Shown one piece after another: positions 44,733 to 51,966 of a stretch of DNA of 64,000 bases. Source of the stretch: Shinella sp. H4-D48 (lineage in GTDB: Bacteria > Pseudomonadota > Alphaproteobacteria > Rhizobiales > Rhizobiaceae); NCBI RefSeq assembly GCF_022637395.1, contig NZ_CP093338.1, positions 744,001 to 808,000 of the forward strand. Direction: 5' to 3'. The position numbers and the translations under genes were made by a program. Numbering within the stretch: position 1 is the stretch's first letter; every line of letters starts with the position of its first letter. The notes beneath the pieces were generated by a model. It saw only the letters and a list, made by a program, of their open reading frames with translations. It searched no databases and was not told the origin of the DNA.

Positions 44733-44957
44733 TCAACCTTCATTTCCATCCGAAACGAAATTGTCGGGCACGGCCGCACGGGCACGTCTCATTGCCTCCA
44801 CCTGGTCGAGCCAATTCCGGTTGAGGACCTGCTGTATCCCTACAGCAATGTCCTCCACGCTCCAGTTGGCATCTTCCAGTTCCTGAACGAGAGCCGTGAG
44901 CTTCGTGTCGATGATCGCGTTCAGTTCGTCGGTTCGGGCATTGCGGGGATCACGCAT
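44733..44957 (-). CDS. Hypothetical small helical protein
   Basis: A 74-residue protein (MRDPRNARTDELNAIIDTKL) predicted helical, with ALVQELEDANWSVEDIAVGI and LDQVEAMRRARAAVPDNFV. First of a two-gene minus-strand operon. The plan resembles small stress-induced proteins of rhizobia, but no function is known to me. Confidence 0.6.
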   Translation of the reverse strand: MRDPRNARTDELNAIIDTKLTALVQELEDANWSVEDIAVGIQQVLNRNWLDQVEAMRRARAAVPDNFVSDGNEG

Positions 44958-45076
44958 GTATATGGCCTCGTTGTGTAGCGCTCGTGCGGCATGAAGCGAA
45001 CGTGGTGGTATCTCTCCTCAACAACGCATGAGGTGACATCAAGTTTCGAGGTGTGGCTCGAATGGCGCCGGAAAAT

Positions 45077-45101
45077 GGAACCGTATCGGCATTGGGCGGT
45101 T
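45077..45101 (+). promoter_or_regulatory. EcfG-type promoter for the Crp/Fnr-like gene
   Basis: GGAAC at 45077-45081, 16 bases, GGTT at 45098-45101. Transcription would begin near 45108, which argues that translation starts downstream at 45181 or 45187 rather than at the GTG at 45112. Confidence 0.5.
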
Positions 45102-45180
45102 AATTGTCGTTGTGGCAACGCGCGGCATTTTCGTGAAAGACCTGAGATGGGTTCCTGCTGCCGCGGGGAAGGAGCCAGCC

Positions 45181-45918
45181 TTGGCGGTGGAAGACATTAA
45201 CAGCAATGGGTTGCTCGCCTGTATCGAACCCGATGACATGACGGCAGTATCCGCTCAGTTGGAGCGCGTCGATCTCGATCAGGGACAGTTCCTGTTTCAA
45301 TCCTATGAGGTCATCGAGCACGTCTATTTTTTCCTGAGCGGGCTATCATCCGAAATCGCGGGATTGCGCGGCAAGGAAGTGGAAGTCGGGTGTGTCGGCG
45401 CCGAGGGTTTATCAGGCGTGCCTGCTCTTCTGGGCGTTGACAGCAGCCCGCATTACGCCTTCATGCAGGTGGGTGGCAAAGCCTTGCGCATCAGGACGGA
45501 TGCCTTGAGGGAGCTAATGGAAAAGCGGCCGAGGCTACGCTGGCTTCTCCTGCGCTTCGCACATGTCTTCATGATGCAGATCGCCGCCACCAGTCTGGCG
45601 AATGGCCGGTTCAACGTGGAGCAGCGCTTGGCGCGCTGGCTGTTGATGTCGCAGGACCGCCTCGGCGACCGCCTTTCTCTCACGCACGATTTCTTTGCGC
45701 TCATGCTTGGCGTTCGCCGGCCCAGTGTGACGGATGCCCTTCATACGCTGGAGGGAAAGCACTTGATCAAGTCCACACGCCGACTCGTGACGATCCAGGA
45801 TCGCGCCGGACTGGAAAACCTCGCCGGAGCGTCATACGGACTGCCGGAAACGGAGTATCGACGGCTTATCGCGGGCCAGTGTGAACCATTGGCGCCGCTC
45901 ACTGCGGCTTCGATCTGA
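45181..45918 (+). CDS. Crp/Fnr-family regulator, paralogue 1
   Basis: About 245 residues from the TTG at 45181, which has AAGGAG 6 bases upstream; GTG at 45187 is close by. Residues about 10-125 are a cyclic-nucleotide-type sensing barrel (LDQGQFLFQSYEVIEHVYFF, EGLSGVPALLG). The C-terminal winged helix has HDFFALMLGVRRPSVTDALH. The recognition helix lacks the E-x-x-S-R of Fnr, and no cysteine cluster is present. A close paralogue lies at 49677-50408. Confidence 0.82.
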   Translation: MAVEDINSNGLLACIEPDDMTAVSAQLERVDLDQGQFLFQSYEVIEHVYFFLSGLSSEIAGLRGKEVEVGCVGAEGLSGVPALLGVDSSPHYAFMQVGGKALRIRTDALRELMEKRPRLRWLLLRFAHVFMMQIAATSLANGRFNVEQRLARWLLMSQDRLGDRLSLTHDFFALMLGVRRPSVTDALHTLEGKHLIKSTRRLVTIQDRAGLENLAGASYGLPETEYRRLIAGQCEPLAPLTAASI

Positions 45919-46138
45919 GCGCTGAACGAAATGGAACGCTGACAAGAACGCGGCCGTCTTCATCAGCGATGTCAAAAAATTGCCCATCCGGCTCATACCC
46001 CGCCAGAACATGTTCCGCCATGATCTCGCGTGCCGCGAGCCTGGCATCCTGAATCGCAAGCTCCAAATTATCGAACTCCGATCCTTCCAGGTCCCGCTCC
46101 GTGCGTGCTCCGTCACGGATATTGAAGAAATATCGCAC
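45899..46138 (-). CDS. DUF6894-family small protein
   Basis: A 79-residue protein starting at the GTG at 46138 (MRYFFNIRDGARTERDLEGS), with CAGGAGGCAACAG before it. It continues LAAREIMAEHVLAGYEPDGQ and DEDGRVLVSVPFRSAL, the plan of DUF6894 proteins, common and multi-copy in Rhizobiales. Its end overlaps the Crp-like gene by 20 bases on the other strand. Function unknown. Confidence 0.75.
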   Translation of the reverse strand: MRYFFNIRDGARTERDLEGSEFDNLELAIQDARLAAREIMAEHVLAGYEPDGQFFDIADEDGRVLVSVPFRSALRSKPQ

Positions 46139-46291
46139 CCTGTTGCCTCCTGCAAACCATGCGAACAGAAAGCTGCCGTGGTTTGTTCCTGAAGGTTTTT
46201 CACTCCGCACGCTGATGCACCCATGGGCCCCGGCCACACGTCCGATACCAGACGCGACAACCACCAATCGGTTTTCATCCTTGGGGCGAAC

Positions 46292-46316
46292 GGAACATCC
46301 GGCGATGCAGGCGGTT
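46292..46316 (+). promoter_or_regulatory. EcfG-type promoter for the 46341 gene
   Basis: GGAAC at 46292-46296, 16 bases, GGTT at 46313-46316, followed by AAAGGAG and ATG at 46341. Confidence 0.55.
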
Positions 46317-46340
46317 TGGGCTCGTGAAAGGAGATTTGAT

Positions 46341-46730
46341 ATGGGCATCAACAAACCGCAGGACGGCGCACCAGGCACCACCGACCAATCCCCCCGCTGG
46401 GAAGGGCCGGAAGCATCCAGACCGCGCGGCTACCTCCCTGCCAAAGACGACCCGGATACCGCACGTGATGCCGTCGGCGAAACGAACAAGGACCCGGAGC
46501 GCAACGGCGTCAAAGACGCTATGAAGGCCAAAGGCGATCGCGCCGGACAATCTCCCGCCGTGCGGTCACTTCACGAAGAGCAGTCCGGCCAGGCGCAACC
46601 CAGCCAGGAAGGAAGGCTTCAGAAAGGGCTGGAAGACACATTCCCCGCCTCAGACCCTATTTCAGCGTCCAGCCCGTCGACCGTCAAGAAACACGTCGCG
46701 CAGAGTGAAGTCACGAAGCTGGAAGAGTAA
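46341..46730 (+). CDS. Hydrophilic, probably disordered stress protein
   Basis: A 129-residue protein rich in Pro, Gly, Asp, Lys and Gln, without hydrophobic core (MGINKPQDGAPGTTDQSPRW, DPERNGVKDAMKAKGDRAG). The later part LQKGLEDTFPASDPISAS is a recurring motif of short rhizobial stress proteins. AAAGGAG lies 7 bases before the ATG. Such hydrophilins may protect proteins under drying or salt; the role is inferred. Confidence 0.7.
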   Translation: MGINKPQDGAPGTTDQSPRWEGPEASRPRGYLPAKDDPDTARDAVGETNKDPERNGVKDAMKAKGDRAGQSPAVRSLHEEQSGQAQPSQEGRLQKGLEDTFPASDPISASSPSTVKKHVAQSEVTKLEE

Positions 46731-46855
46731 CCATCGTAGCCAAGCGCCACTATGGTTTCAGCCTGATCGGGCGCGGTTATCACAGCCTGAAGCGGCGGCA
46801 AAAGGATGCCGCCGTTATTTCTACGCCATGAGACGAACCGCAAGTCTGTTTTCCG

Positions 46856-47131
46856 TCAGTCGAACAGCGTGCCGCGTGCACCTTCCTGCTCGTGTGCCAG
46901 CTGCCGTATCGCAGCGCCAGCCTCGTCGGTGCGCCAACCCGCCCTCTCTGCTTGCGCGATGAGCTCCGCGAAATCGCCCGCAGGGCCTGTTGTCATAGTC
47001 GCGGTAAGATCCTCCGGAGCCGCTATCGCCAGATCCGCGACGGCGGGTCTTAGCGCCGCGACACAGTCGGCGCTGCGTCCGGGATAGTCTGCACTCTCCT
47101 TGGGAGGGTCGATAGCGTGCTGATGCGGCAT
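46856..47131 (-). CDS. Hypothetical small protein
   Basis: A 91-residue protein (MPHQHAIDPPKESADYPGRS) with CAGGAGAATCGGCC before the ATG at 47131. The core VAALRPAVADLAIAAPEDLT and AERAGWRTDEAGAAIRQLAH look helical. It is divergent from the NADH dehydrogenase gene. I do not recognise a family. Confidence 0.55.
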   Translation of the reverse strand: MPHQHAIDPPKESADYPGRSADCVAALRPAVADLAIAAPEDLTATMTTGPAGDFAELIAQAERAGWRTDEAGAAIRQLAHEQEGARGTLFD

Positions 47132-47198
47132 GGCCGATTCTCCTGGTTGGCATTAAAATGCCAATCCCCGCCAGCCTCCGTTGTTCCGTGCCACGGCA

Positions 47199-47223
47199 GG
47201 AACAATCCCTTGACGCCAAGGTT
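47199..47223 (+). promoter_or_regulatory. EcfG-type promoter for the NADH dehydrogenase gene
   Basis: GGAAC at 47199-47203, 16 bases, GGTT at 47220-47223, 57 bp before the ATG at 47281. Confidence 0.5.
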
Positions 47224-47280
47224 GGTCCTTTTTCCGAATGGAAAGAGGCACAATGAAACGAAAGAGGTGCGCAAGAGACC

Positions 47281-48612
47281 ATGTCTACCCATGACCCTTA
47301 CACGCATTCTCAGGTCGTCATTCTCGGTGCGGGCTTTGCGGGTCTTGCCTGCGCAAAGGGCCTCGGCAATTCCGGCATCAGCGTGACCGTCGTGGACAGG
47401 CGAAATCACAATCTCTTCCAGCCCCTGCTCTATCAGGTGGCAACCGCCGCCCTGTCGCCGGCCGATATCGCAGAGCCGGTGCGTCGGACGCTCGGCCGGT
47501 ATGACAATATTCATGTCATGCTGGGCGAGGTGGTAGGTATCGACCACCTAGGCCATCGGGTCATGCTGAAAGACGGCACGTCACTCCCCTATGACGAACT
47601 GGTCATCGCGACCGGCTCGGAATACAACTACTTTGGAAACGACGAGTGGAAGCCATTCGCGCCGGGCCTCAAGACCGTTCACGAAGCACGGCTCATCCGC
47701 CACAGGCTGCTGTCCGCCTTCGAGCAAGCAGAGCGCGCAACCGATCCCGCCATTCGCAAACGCCTGCTGACATTCGCCATCATCGGCGGCGGACCAACTG
47801 GCGTCGAGATGGCCGGCGCCATTTCCGAACTGGCGCGCCACATGATCCATCATGACTTCAAGGCCATCAACAAGCACGAGGTCGATGTTCTTCTGATCGA
47901 GGCCGGGCCGCGCATCCTCACCGCTTTTCCGGAGAAACTTGCAGCCTATGCGCACAATTATCTGACGGATATCGGCGTTCGGATTTTGACCGGACGCAGC
48001 GTCACCGGCATCGACGCCAACTCGTTGTTGCTTGACGACGAGCGCATCGAAACAAGTTGCATCGTATGGGGAGCGGGCGTACGCGCCTCGCCCGCGGCAC
48101 GCTGGCTTGGCGTGGAAGGCGGTCAGCAGGGGCGCATCCCTGTGGAACCCGATCTTGCGCTGCGCGGACAGCCCGATATTTCGATCATTGGCGATACGGC
48201 GTTTGCGAAGGACGAGGACGGAAAGCCGCTTCCAGCGCTTGCACAGGTCGCCAAGCAGCAGGGGGCATATCTGGCGGATCGCCTGCGGCATAAACTAACG
48301 GGACGCGCCCACACCGCACCGTTCCGGTTTCACAATCGTGGCAACACGGCGGTCATCGGCCGTAATGCCGCAATCTTCGACTTCGGATCCTGGACGCTGA
48401 AGGGACGCATGGCCTGGTTTCTCTGGGCGCTCGTCCACGTCTATCTTCTGGTGAATTTTGAAAAGCGGCTGCTGGTGAGCATCCAGTGGATAACCCGCTA
48501 CTTCACCAGGCAGCGCAGTGCGCGTTTGATTGACGAGAACCACGGCCGCGATGACGACAGCTCGGATCCCCCAGACAAACCGGTGGAGGCTCAGCCAGCG
48601 ACCTGCCGCTGA
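47281..48612 (+). CDS. ndh: Type II NADH dehydrogenase (NDH-2)
   Basis: A 443-residue flavoprotein that passes electrons from NADH to quinone without pumping protons. FAD loop: ILGAGFAGLACAKGL near residue 14; NAD loop: IIGGGPTGVEMAGAISE near 168. Further marks are NLFQPLLYQVATAALSPADI, VWGAGVRAS and SIIGDTAFA. The C-terminal MAWFLWALVHVYLLVNF segment is the membrane-binding end. Stress control of NDH-2 would allow NADH turnover with little proton gradient. Confidence 0.93.
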   Translation: MSTHDPYTHSQVVILGAGFAGLACAKGLGNSGISVTVVDRRNHNLFQPLLYQVATAALSPADIAEPVRRTLGRYDNIHVMLGEVVGIDHLGHRVMLKDGTSLPYDELVIATGSEYNYFGNDEWKPFAPGLKTVHEARLIRHRLLSAFEQAERATDPAIRKRLLTFAIIGGGPTGVEMAGAISELARHMIHHDFKAINKHEVDVLLIEAGPRILTAFPEKLAAYAHNYLTDIGVRILTGRSVTGIDANSLLLDDERIETSCIVWGAGVRASPAARWLGVEGGQQGRIPVEPDLALRGQPDISIIGDTAFAKDEDGKPLPALAQVAKQQGAYLADRLRHKLTGRAHTAPFRFHNRGNTAVIGRNAAIFDFGSWTLKGRMAWFLWALVHVYLLVNFEKRLLVSIQWITRYFTRQRSARLIDENHGRDDDSSDPPDKPVEAQPATCR

Positions 48613-48693
48613 TCCGCAGCCTCACCACAGTCGAGTATTGCAGCTTGCACTGGTATTTTCCAAGTCAAGCATCTGGACACGCAGGACACGGCG

Positions 48694-48879
48694 CTAGAAT
48701 GCACCTTTCGCGTAGAACATCCGAGCGGACGCCTCGATAACAGAGCGGTGCTTGTCGGGGTCGAATGTGGTATGGGCGAAAGTGTCGAACCATGGCTGTA
48801 CGGTCAGCTCATTGAAGACCGACTGCAGAGCACCCAACTCTTCGGGGTCGAACGCGCCCTTGTGTGTCTGGCTGCACAT
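48694..48879 (-). CDS. Small protein downstream of a GTACG palindrome
   Basis: A 61-residue protein from the ATG at 48879 (MCSQTHKGAFDPEELGALQS), with AGGAGG 5 bases upstream. It goes on VFNELTVQPWFDTFAHTTFD and ASARMFYAKGAF. Soluble, with no known motif. The palindrome at 48946-48959 lies about 70 bp upstream. Confidence 0.6.
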   Translation of the reverse strand: MCSQTHKGAFDPEELGALQSVFNELTVQPWFDTFAHTTFDPDKHRSVIEASARMFYAKGAF

Positions 48880-48945
48880 GCTTGCCTCCTGAATGTCAGG
48901 GGGAAAGCTTAGAGAACTTGCAACCCAATCCAAAGCAAGAACATT

Positions 48946-48959
48946 GTACGGAAGCGTAC
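48946..48959. promoter_or_regulatory. GTACG-N4-CGTAC palindrome 1
   Basis: GTACG, GAAG, CGTAC, extended to TGTACG..CGTACA at 48945-48960. It lies in the gap upstream of the 61-residue gene. Half-sites of 5 with a 4-base centre have the same geometry as Fnr boxes. Confidence 0.55.
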
Positions 48960-49004
48960 ACAGTTTGGGCCGGTCGGCGAGGACAAAGCGCGTGCATATT
49001 ACCT

Positions 49005-49517
49005 CTACGCTATGCCGGGTCGCCCGATGTCGTCCTCAAGCATCTTCCGCGCACGATTGACGCGGCTCTTGACCGTCCCGATTTCACAGGCACAAAGCCG
49101 TGCGGCGTCGATATAGCTCACGCCCATCGCCACGAGCAGCAATGTGCGCCGGCTGCTGGAGGGAATGCGCTTGAGCGCCGAGCGCAATTCACTGCGACAT
49201 ACCGCCCATTCCTGCGGCGCGCTGATGCTCAGCCGTTCGAAAATCTCCGGGTCCATGCCGGCGGGCTCGCGGCAGCGGCGGCGATATTCCGTGTTGAACG
49301 TATTGCGCATGATCGTGAACAGCCACGAGCGAAGATTGGTATTGGGGTGGAACTGATGCGAAGATCGCAGGGCCCGCATAACCGTTTCCTGAACCAGATC
49401 CTCCCCATCGCTGTTTGCGCGACACAGTTGGCGCGCAAACAGCCCCAGGGCGGGCAACTGGGCTTCGATCTGGGCGTGAACCGTCTCGTCTAGGGGGGCG
49501 GCAACCAAAGTATCCAT
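49005..49517 (-). CDS. ECF sigma factor, EcfG-like
   Basis: A 170-residue sigma-70-family factor with only regions 2 and 4. Region 2: LPALGLFARQLCRANSDGED, LVQETVMRAL and NLRSWLFTIMRNTF. Region 4: LLLVAMGVSYIDAARLCACE followed by IGTVKSRVNRARKML. The ATG at 49517 has GGAGGAACGA just before it. It resembles the EcfG group of stress sigma factors, but no anti-sigma (NepR) or PhyR gene is beside it. A GTACG palindrome lies about 50 bp upstream. Confidence 0.88.
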   Translation of the reverse strand: MDTLVAAPLDETVHAQIEAQLPALGLFARQLCRANSDGEDLVQETVMRALRSSHQFHPNTNLRSWLFTIMRNTFNTEYRRRCREPAGMDPEIFERLSISAPQEWAVCRSELRSALKRIPSSSRRTLLLVAMGVSYIDAARLCACEIGTVKSRVNRARKMLEDDIGRPGIA

Positions 49518-49564
49518 TCGTTCCTCCATTTCAAGGTGAACGAGATGGGCTCAAACAAGTTGCG

Positions 49565-49578
49565 GTACGTTAGCGTAC
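49565..49578. promoter_or_regulatory. GTACG-N4-CGTAC palindrome 2, upstream of the sigma factor
   Basis: GTACG, TTAG, CGTAC, between the sigma factor start (49517) and the end of the Crp-like gene (49677). Confidence 0.55.
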
Positions 49579-49676
49579 TGATGATCACAGGAAAAATCCG
49601 GACAAGCGTTCTGCTTCGAGATCGACGAGACCGCTCGGTTTCCGGCGAAAACGCGCGGTGCAGCCGCAATGCGCGT

Positions 49677-50408
49677 TCAGTCCAAGGGCCGCGCTATAGG
49701 TGTCCCGATAAGGCGCTCATATTCCCGCTCGCTTTCGCCATAGGCATCGCGCGCGAAGGCAACAAGGCCAGCCCGGTCGCGGACGCCGACGACGCCCCGT
49801 TCAGAATAGATAAGCTTTTTGCCTTCCAGCACATGAAGCGCCGTGGTGACGCTGGGACGCCTCACTGCAAGCACCATCGACATGAACTCATGCGTCAGAC
49901 TGATTTCCATCCCGTCAACACGGTCGTGGCACATGAGTATCCAGCGGGCGAGACGCTCGCCGATCTGGTGCACCGCATTGGAGAGCGAGGTATAGGCTTG
50001 CTGGACAGACAAAGTCTGGATGTAAAAGGACAGCACCCTGTGAATCTCACGATCTTCGGCCATGATCGCCTTGAGTGTGGGAGTGGCGATCCGGAGCGCC
50101 TCGCCCGGGATCTGCATGTGGACGGAAAACGGATCGGCATCCACATCCAGAATGGCTGAGGCGGGATACATGCCGTCCCTGCCGATGAGCCCGATTTCAC
50201 TGCACTGTCCCTCAGGCGACCGGATAGCCACCGATGCGATGCCGCTTTCGAAGAAATAGGCATGCTCCATTGTCTGATGGGCGGACGCAAGCTGGTGCCA
50301 GCGAGGCAGCTGAACCCGTTCCAGATGTGGGGTAATCCGTTGCTGGCTGGCTTCCGGTAAACGCCAAAGAAGGTTGTTCCGAAACCCACCGTCGCAACCC
50401 GTTGCCAT
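49677..50408 (-). CDS. Crp/Fnr-family regulator, paralogue 2
   Basis: About 243 residues from the ATG at 50408 (MATGCDGGFRNNLLWRLPEA); a TTG at 50420 is also in frame and neither has a strong ribosome site. The sensing barrel (HQTMEHAYFFESGIASVAIR, GLIGRDGMYPAS) is followed by a winged helix with HEFMSMVLAVRRPSVTTALH. The recognition helix RRPSVT is the same as in paralogue 1. Three palindromes with Fnr-box geometry lie around this gene, so it is the best candidate to bind them. Confidence 0.85.
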   Translation of the reverse strand: MATGCDGGFRNNLLWRLPEASQQRITPHLERVQLPRWHQLASAHQTMEHAYFFESGIASVAIRSPEGQCSEIGLIGRDGMYPASAILDVDADPFSVHMQIPGEALRIATPTLKAIMAEDREIHRVLSFYIQTLSVQQAYTSLSNAVHQIGERLARWILMCHDRVDGMEISLTHEFMSMVLAVRRPSVTTALHVLEGKKLIYSERGVVGVRDRAGLVAFARDAYGESEREYERLIGTPIARPLD

Positions 50409-50526
50409 CAACAAATCCAATGCAGTTCATCGACCGCATATCCGCCGGAGCCTCGGTCTTTCTCAAAATCAATGGCTGTCCATCTATGGCCATACAATCG
50501 GTGAAACAACCCGGCCCGCAGGGTCG

Positions 50527-50577
50527 GTACGAAAGCGGACAGACGCGCCACGACGCGTCGTTTGTACGGTTTCGTAC
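50527..50577. promoter_or_regulatory. GTACG palindrome 3 with a degenerate partner
   Basis: A perfect GTACG-GTTT-CGTAC lies at 50564-50577 and a one-mismatch form, GTACG-AAAG-CGGAC, at 50527-50540, 37 bp upstream. They lie between two divergent genes, about 66 bp before the start at 50643. Confidence 0.55.
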
Positions 50578-50642
50578 GGAGTCCTCCTCGCTGGAACTTC
50601 CGACCGCCGGATGCATTTGGACGCTCGACCGGGAGGAACATC

Positions 50643-50825
50643 ATGCAACACGTCGACAGCAATCGCTCTACACCGCAGGCCAGGGTGTATGACGTCGTCA
50701 TGTACTGCAGGCTGCACGGTATCGACGAAGCGGAAGCTAGAAAACTGGCCCGTCTGATCGGCCGCTTTGCCGACCGGATGTCTATACAGATGAACCTGAC
50801 GAAACGACCCGTCCGTTTCCGCTGA
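50643..50825 (+). CDS. Small basic protein downstream of a GTACG palindrome
   Basis: A 60-residue protein (MQHVDSNRSTPQARVYDVVM) with GGGAGGAACATC before the ATG. The centre YCRLHGIDEAEARKLARLIG looks like a helical bundle or small DNA-binding fold, with a basic end (MNLTKRPVRFR). Unknown family. Confidence 0.6.
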   Translation: MQHVDSNRSTPQARVYDVVMYCRLHGIDEAEARKLARLIGRFADRMSIQMNLTKRPVRFR

Positions 50826-51120
50826 ATCAGACCAGAGCGCTTCGTCCTTCAACACTCTGATTCAGGTTTGAAATGGTGCGCTCTGGTATCATGCCGTCGT
50901 GGCATCTGGACGCTCGCCGGCGCCGTCATGCTGGCTGTCGCCATCGTCTTGGCACTCGACCGAATGATACTCGCCGCTCAACGGGATTGATAGCACAGAG
51001 CAGAACATGCCGTTGAGCGCCCTCCCCTAGCCGCCGTTTCTCGCCTGCATTATCGCCGGACATCTGATGGTCACTCCCATCCATGCTGCCGGATGATCGT
51101 CGCGCGAAACTGAGGCCGTC

Positions 51121-51495
51121 GTGACGATCCCGGCCCAAGCGCAAGTTCTGCTCTACGCGGGGCTTGCGGTACTGCACATGCTCGTGTTAGCGCCCGCAAC
51201 GCCTGGCGGCCCGATGCGCACCGTCTGCGTCACCTTCATTTTTGCATTCGGATGGCTTTTGATGAGAGCCCGCTCCAGAGCCGATGAAGCATTTGCCCAG
51301 TCGGCGCCTGAACTCCCATCAGGCGAGCGCGGAACTCTCGTGCCAACAAGTGCGGTTATGCGTCGCGAAAGTCGCAAAACCGCACAGCCTGTCGAGCGTA
51401 GGCAATGGGCGATAATGTCAGTCGTTCATTCTTTAAGAAGCGTATACGGCCGTTTCAGCCAACGAGGCCGAAAACCACGGCGCTCACGAAGATGA
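51121..51495 (+). CDS. Hypothetical protein with two short membrane segments
   Basis: A GTG at 51121 opens a 124-residue frame (MTIPAQAQVLLYAGLAVLHM); residues 8-25 and 35-48 are hydrophobic and the rest is charged and basic (RGRKPRRSRR at the end). TGAGG lies 7 bases upstream. Its last 40 bases overlap the small gene on the other strand. Moderate to low support. Confidence 0.4.
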   Translation: MTIPAQAQVLLYAGLAVLHMLVLAPATPGGPMRTVCVTFIFAFGWLLMRARSRADEAFAQSAPELPSGERGTLVPTSAVMRRESRKTAQPVERRQWAIMSVVHSLRSVYGRFSQRGRKPRRSRR

Positions 51496-51607
51496 ATGCA
51501 CCCGCAAACAGAACTGTGCTGACGAATGCCTGCCGCTCGGCACGACGGGCACGGCGCGAACCGAACGTCGCGTAAGTCGCACGGCTGTCGAGTTTCATAT
51601 CGCGCAT
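51455..51607 (-). CDS. 50-residue single-pass membrane protein
   Basis: From the ATG at 51607, preceded by AAAGGACGGTGGCA: MRDMKLDSRATYATFGSRRA, a basic stretch (RRAERQAF), then one membrane helix (STVLFAGAFIFVSAVVFGLV). The basic cytoplasmic part before the helix would keep the N-terminus inside. It is another of the tiny membrane proteins in this region. Confidence 0.55.
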   Translation of the reverse strand: MRDMKLDSRATYATFGSRRARRAERQAFVSTVLFAGAFIFVSAVVFGLVG

Positions 51608-51966
51608 TGCCACCGTCCTTTGTTCAGGCGACCGTTCGTAGCCGACCGCCCCTGAAGAGCATTTCGTTTTGCTCTGGGGAATATTTCTATAGGATCCCTA
51701 TAATATTGGTAGGGTATTTTTTCTCATTTTGGCCGCAATCGTAAATTCGCGTTTCTCGATCGCGCGCCAAGGACTTGCGCCACGGCTCACGGCTTGCAGG
51801 ACCGAGCGTTCTGAGCCATAAATCCCGCCCCACCTGTCGGAGGCAGCCGTCATTGCGAGTGTTGCGGGCCGTGCGTGAACAACACGCCACGACACCTCTC
51901 CTGCGCTCCCGCCTGGCCCGACAGCACCGGACACGACTGCGGACCGACCAAAAAGGAGAACGCATC
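51608..51966. other. Gene-free stretch with an AT-rich hairpin
   Basis: No gene. An AT-rich patch at 51680-51725 contains CCCTA (51696-51700) and TAGGG (51710-51714) followed by TTTTTT, a possible terminator, and TATAGG-ATC-CCTATA as an inverted repeat. The isomerase gene's promoter must lie to the right. Confidence 0.35.

Noticed and set aside
47164-47187. EcfG-type promoter on the minus strand before the 91-residue gene at 47131
   Set aside because: GGAAC is present but the -10 position reads GATT rather than NGTT.
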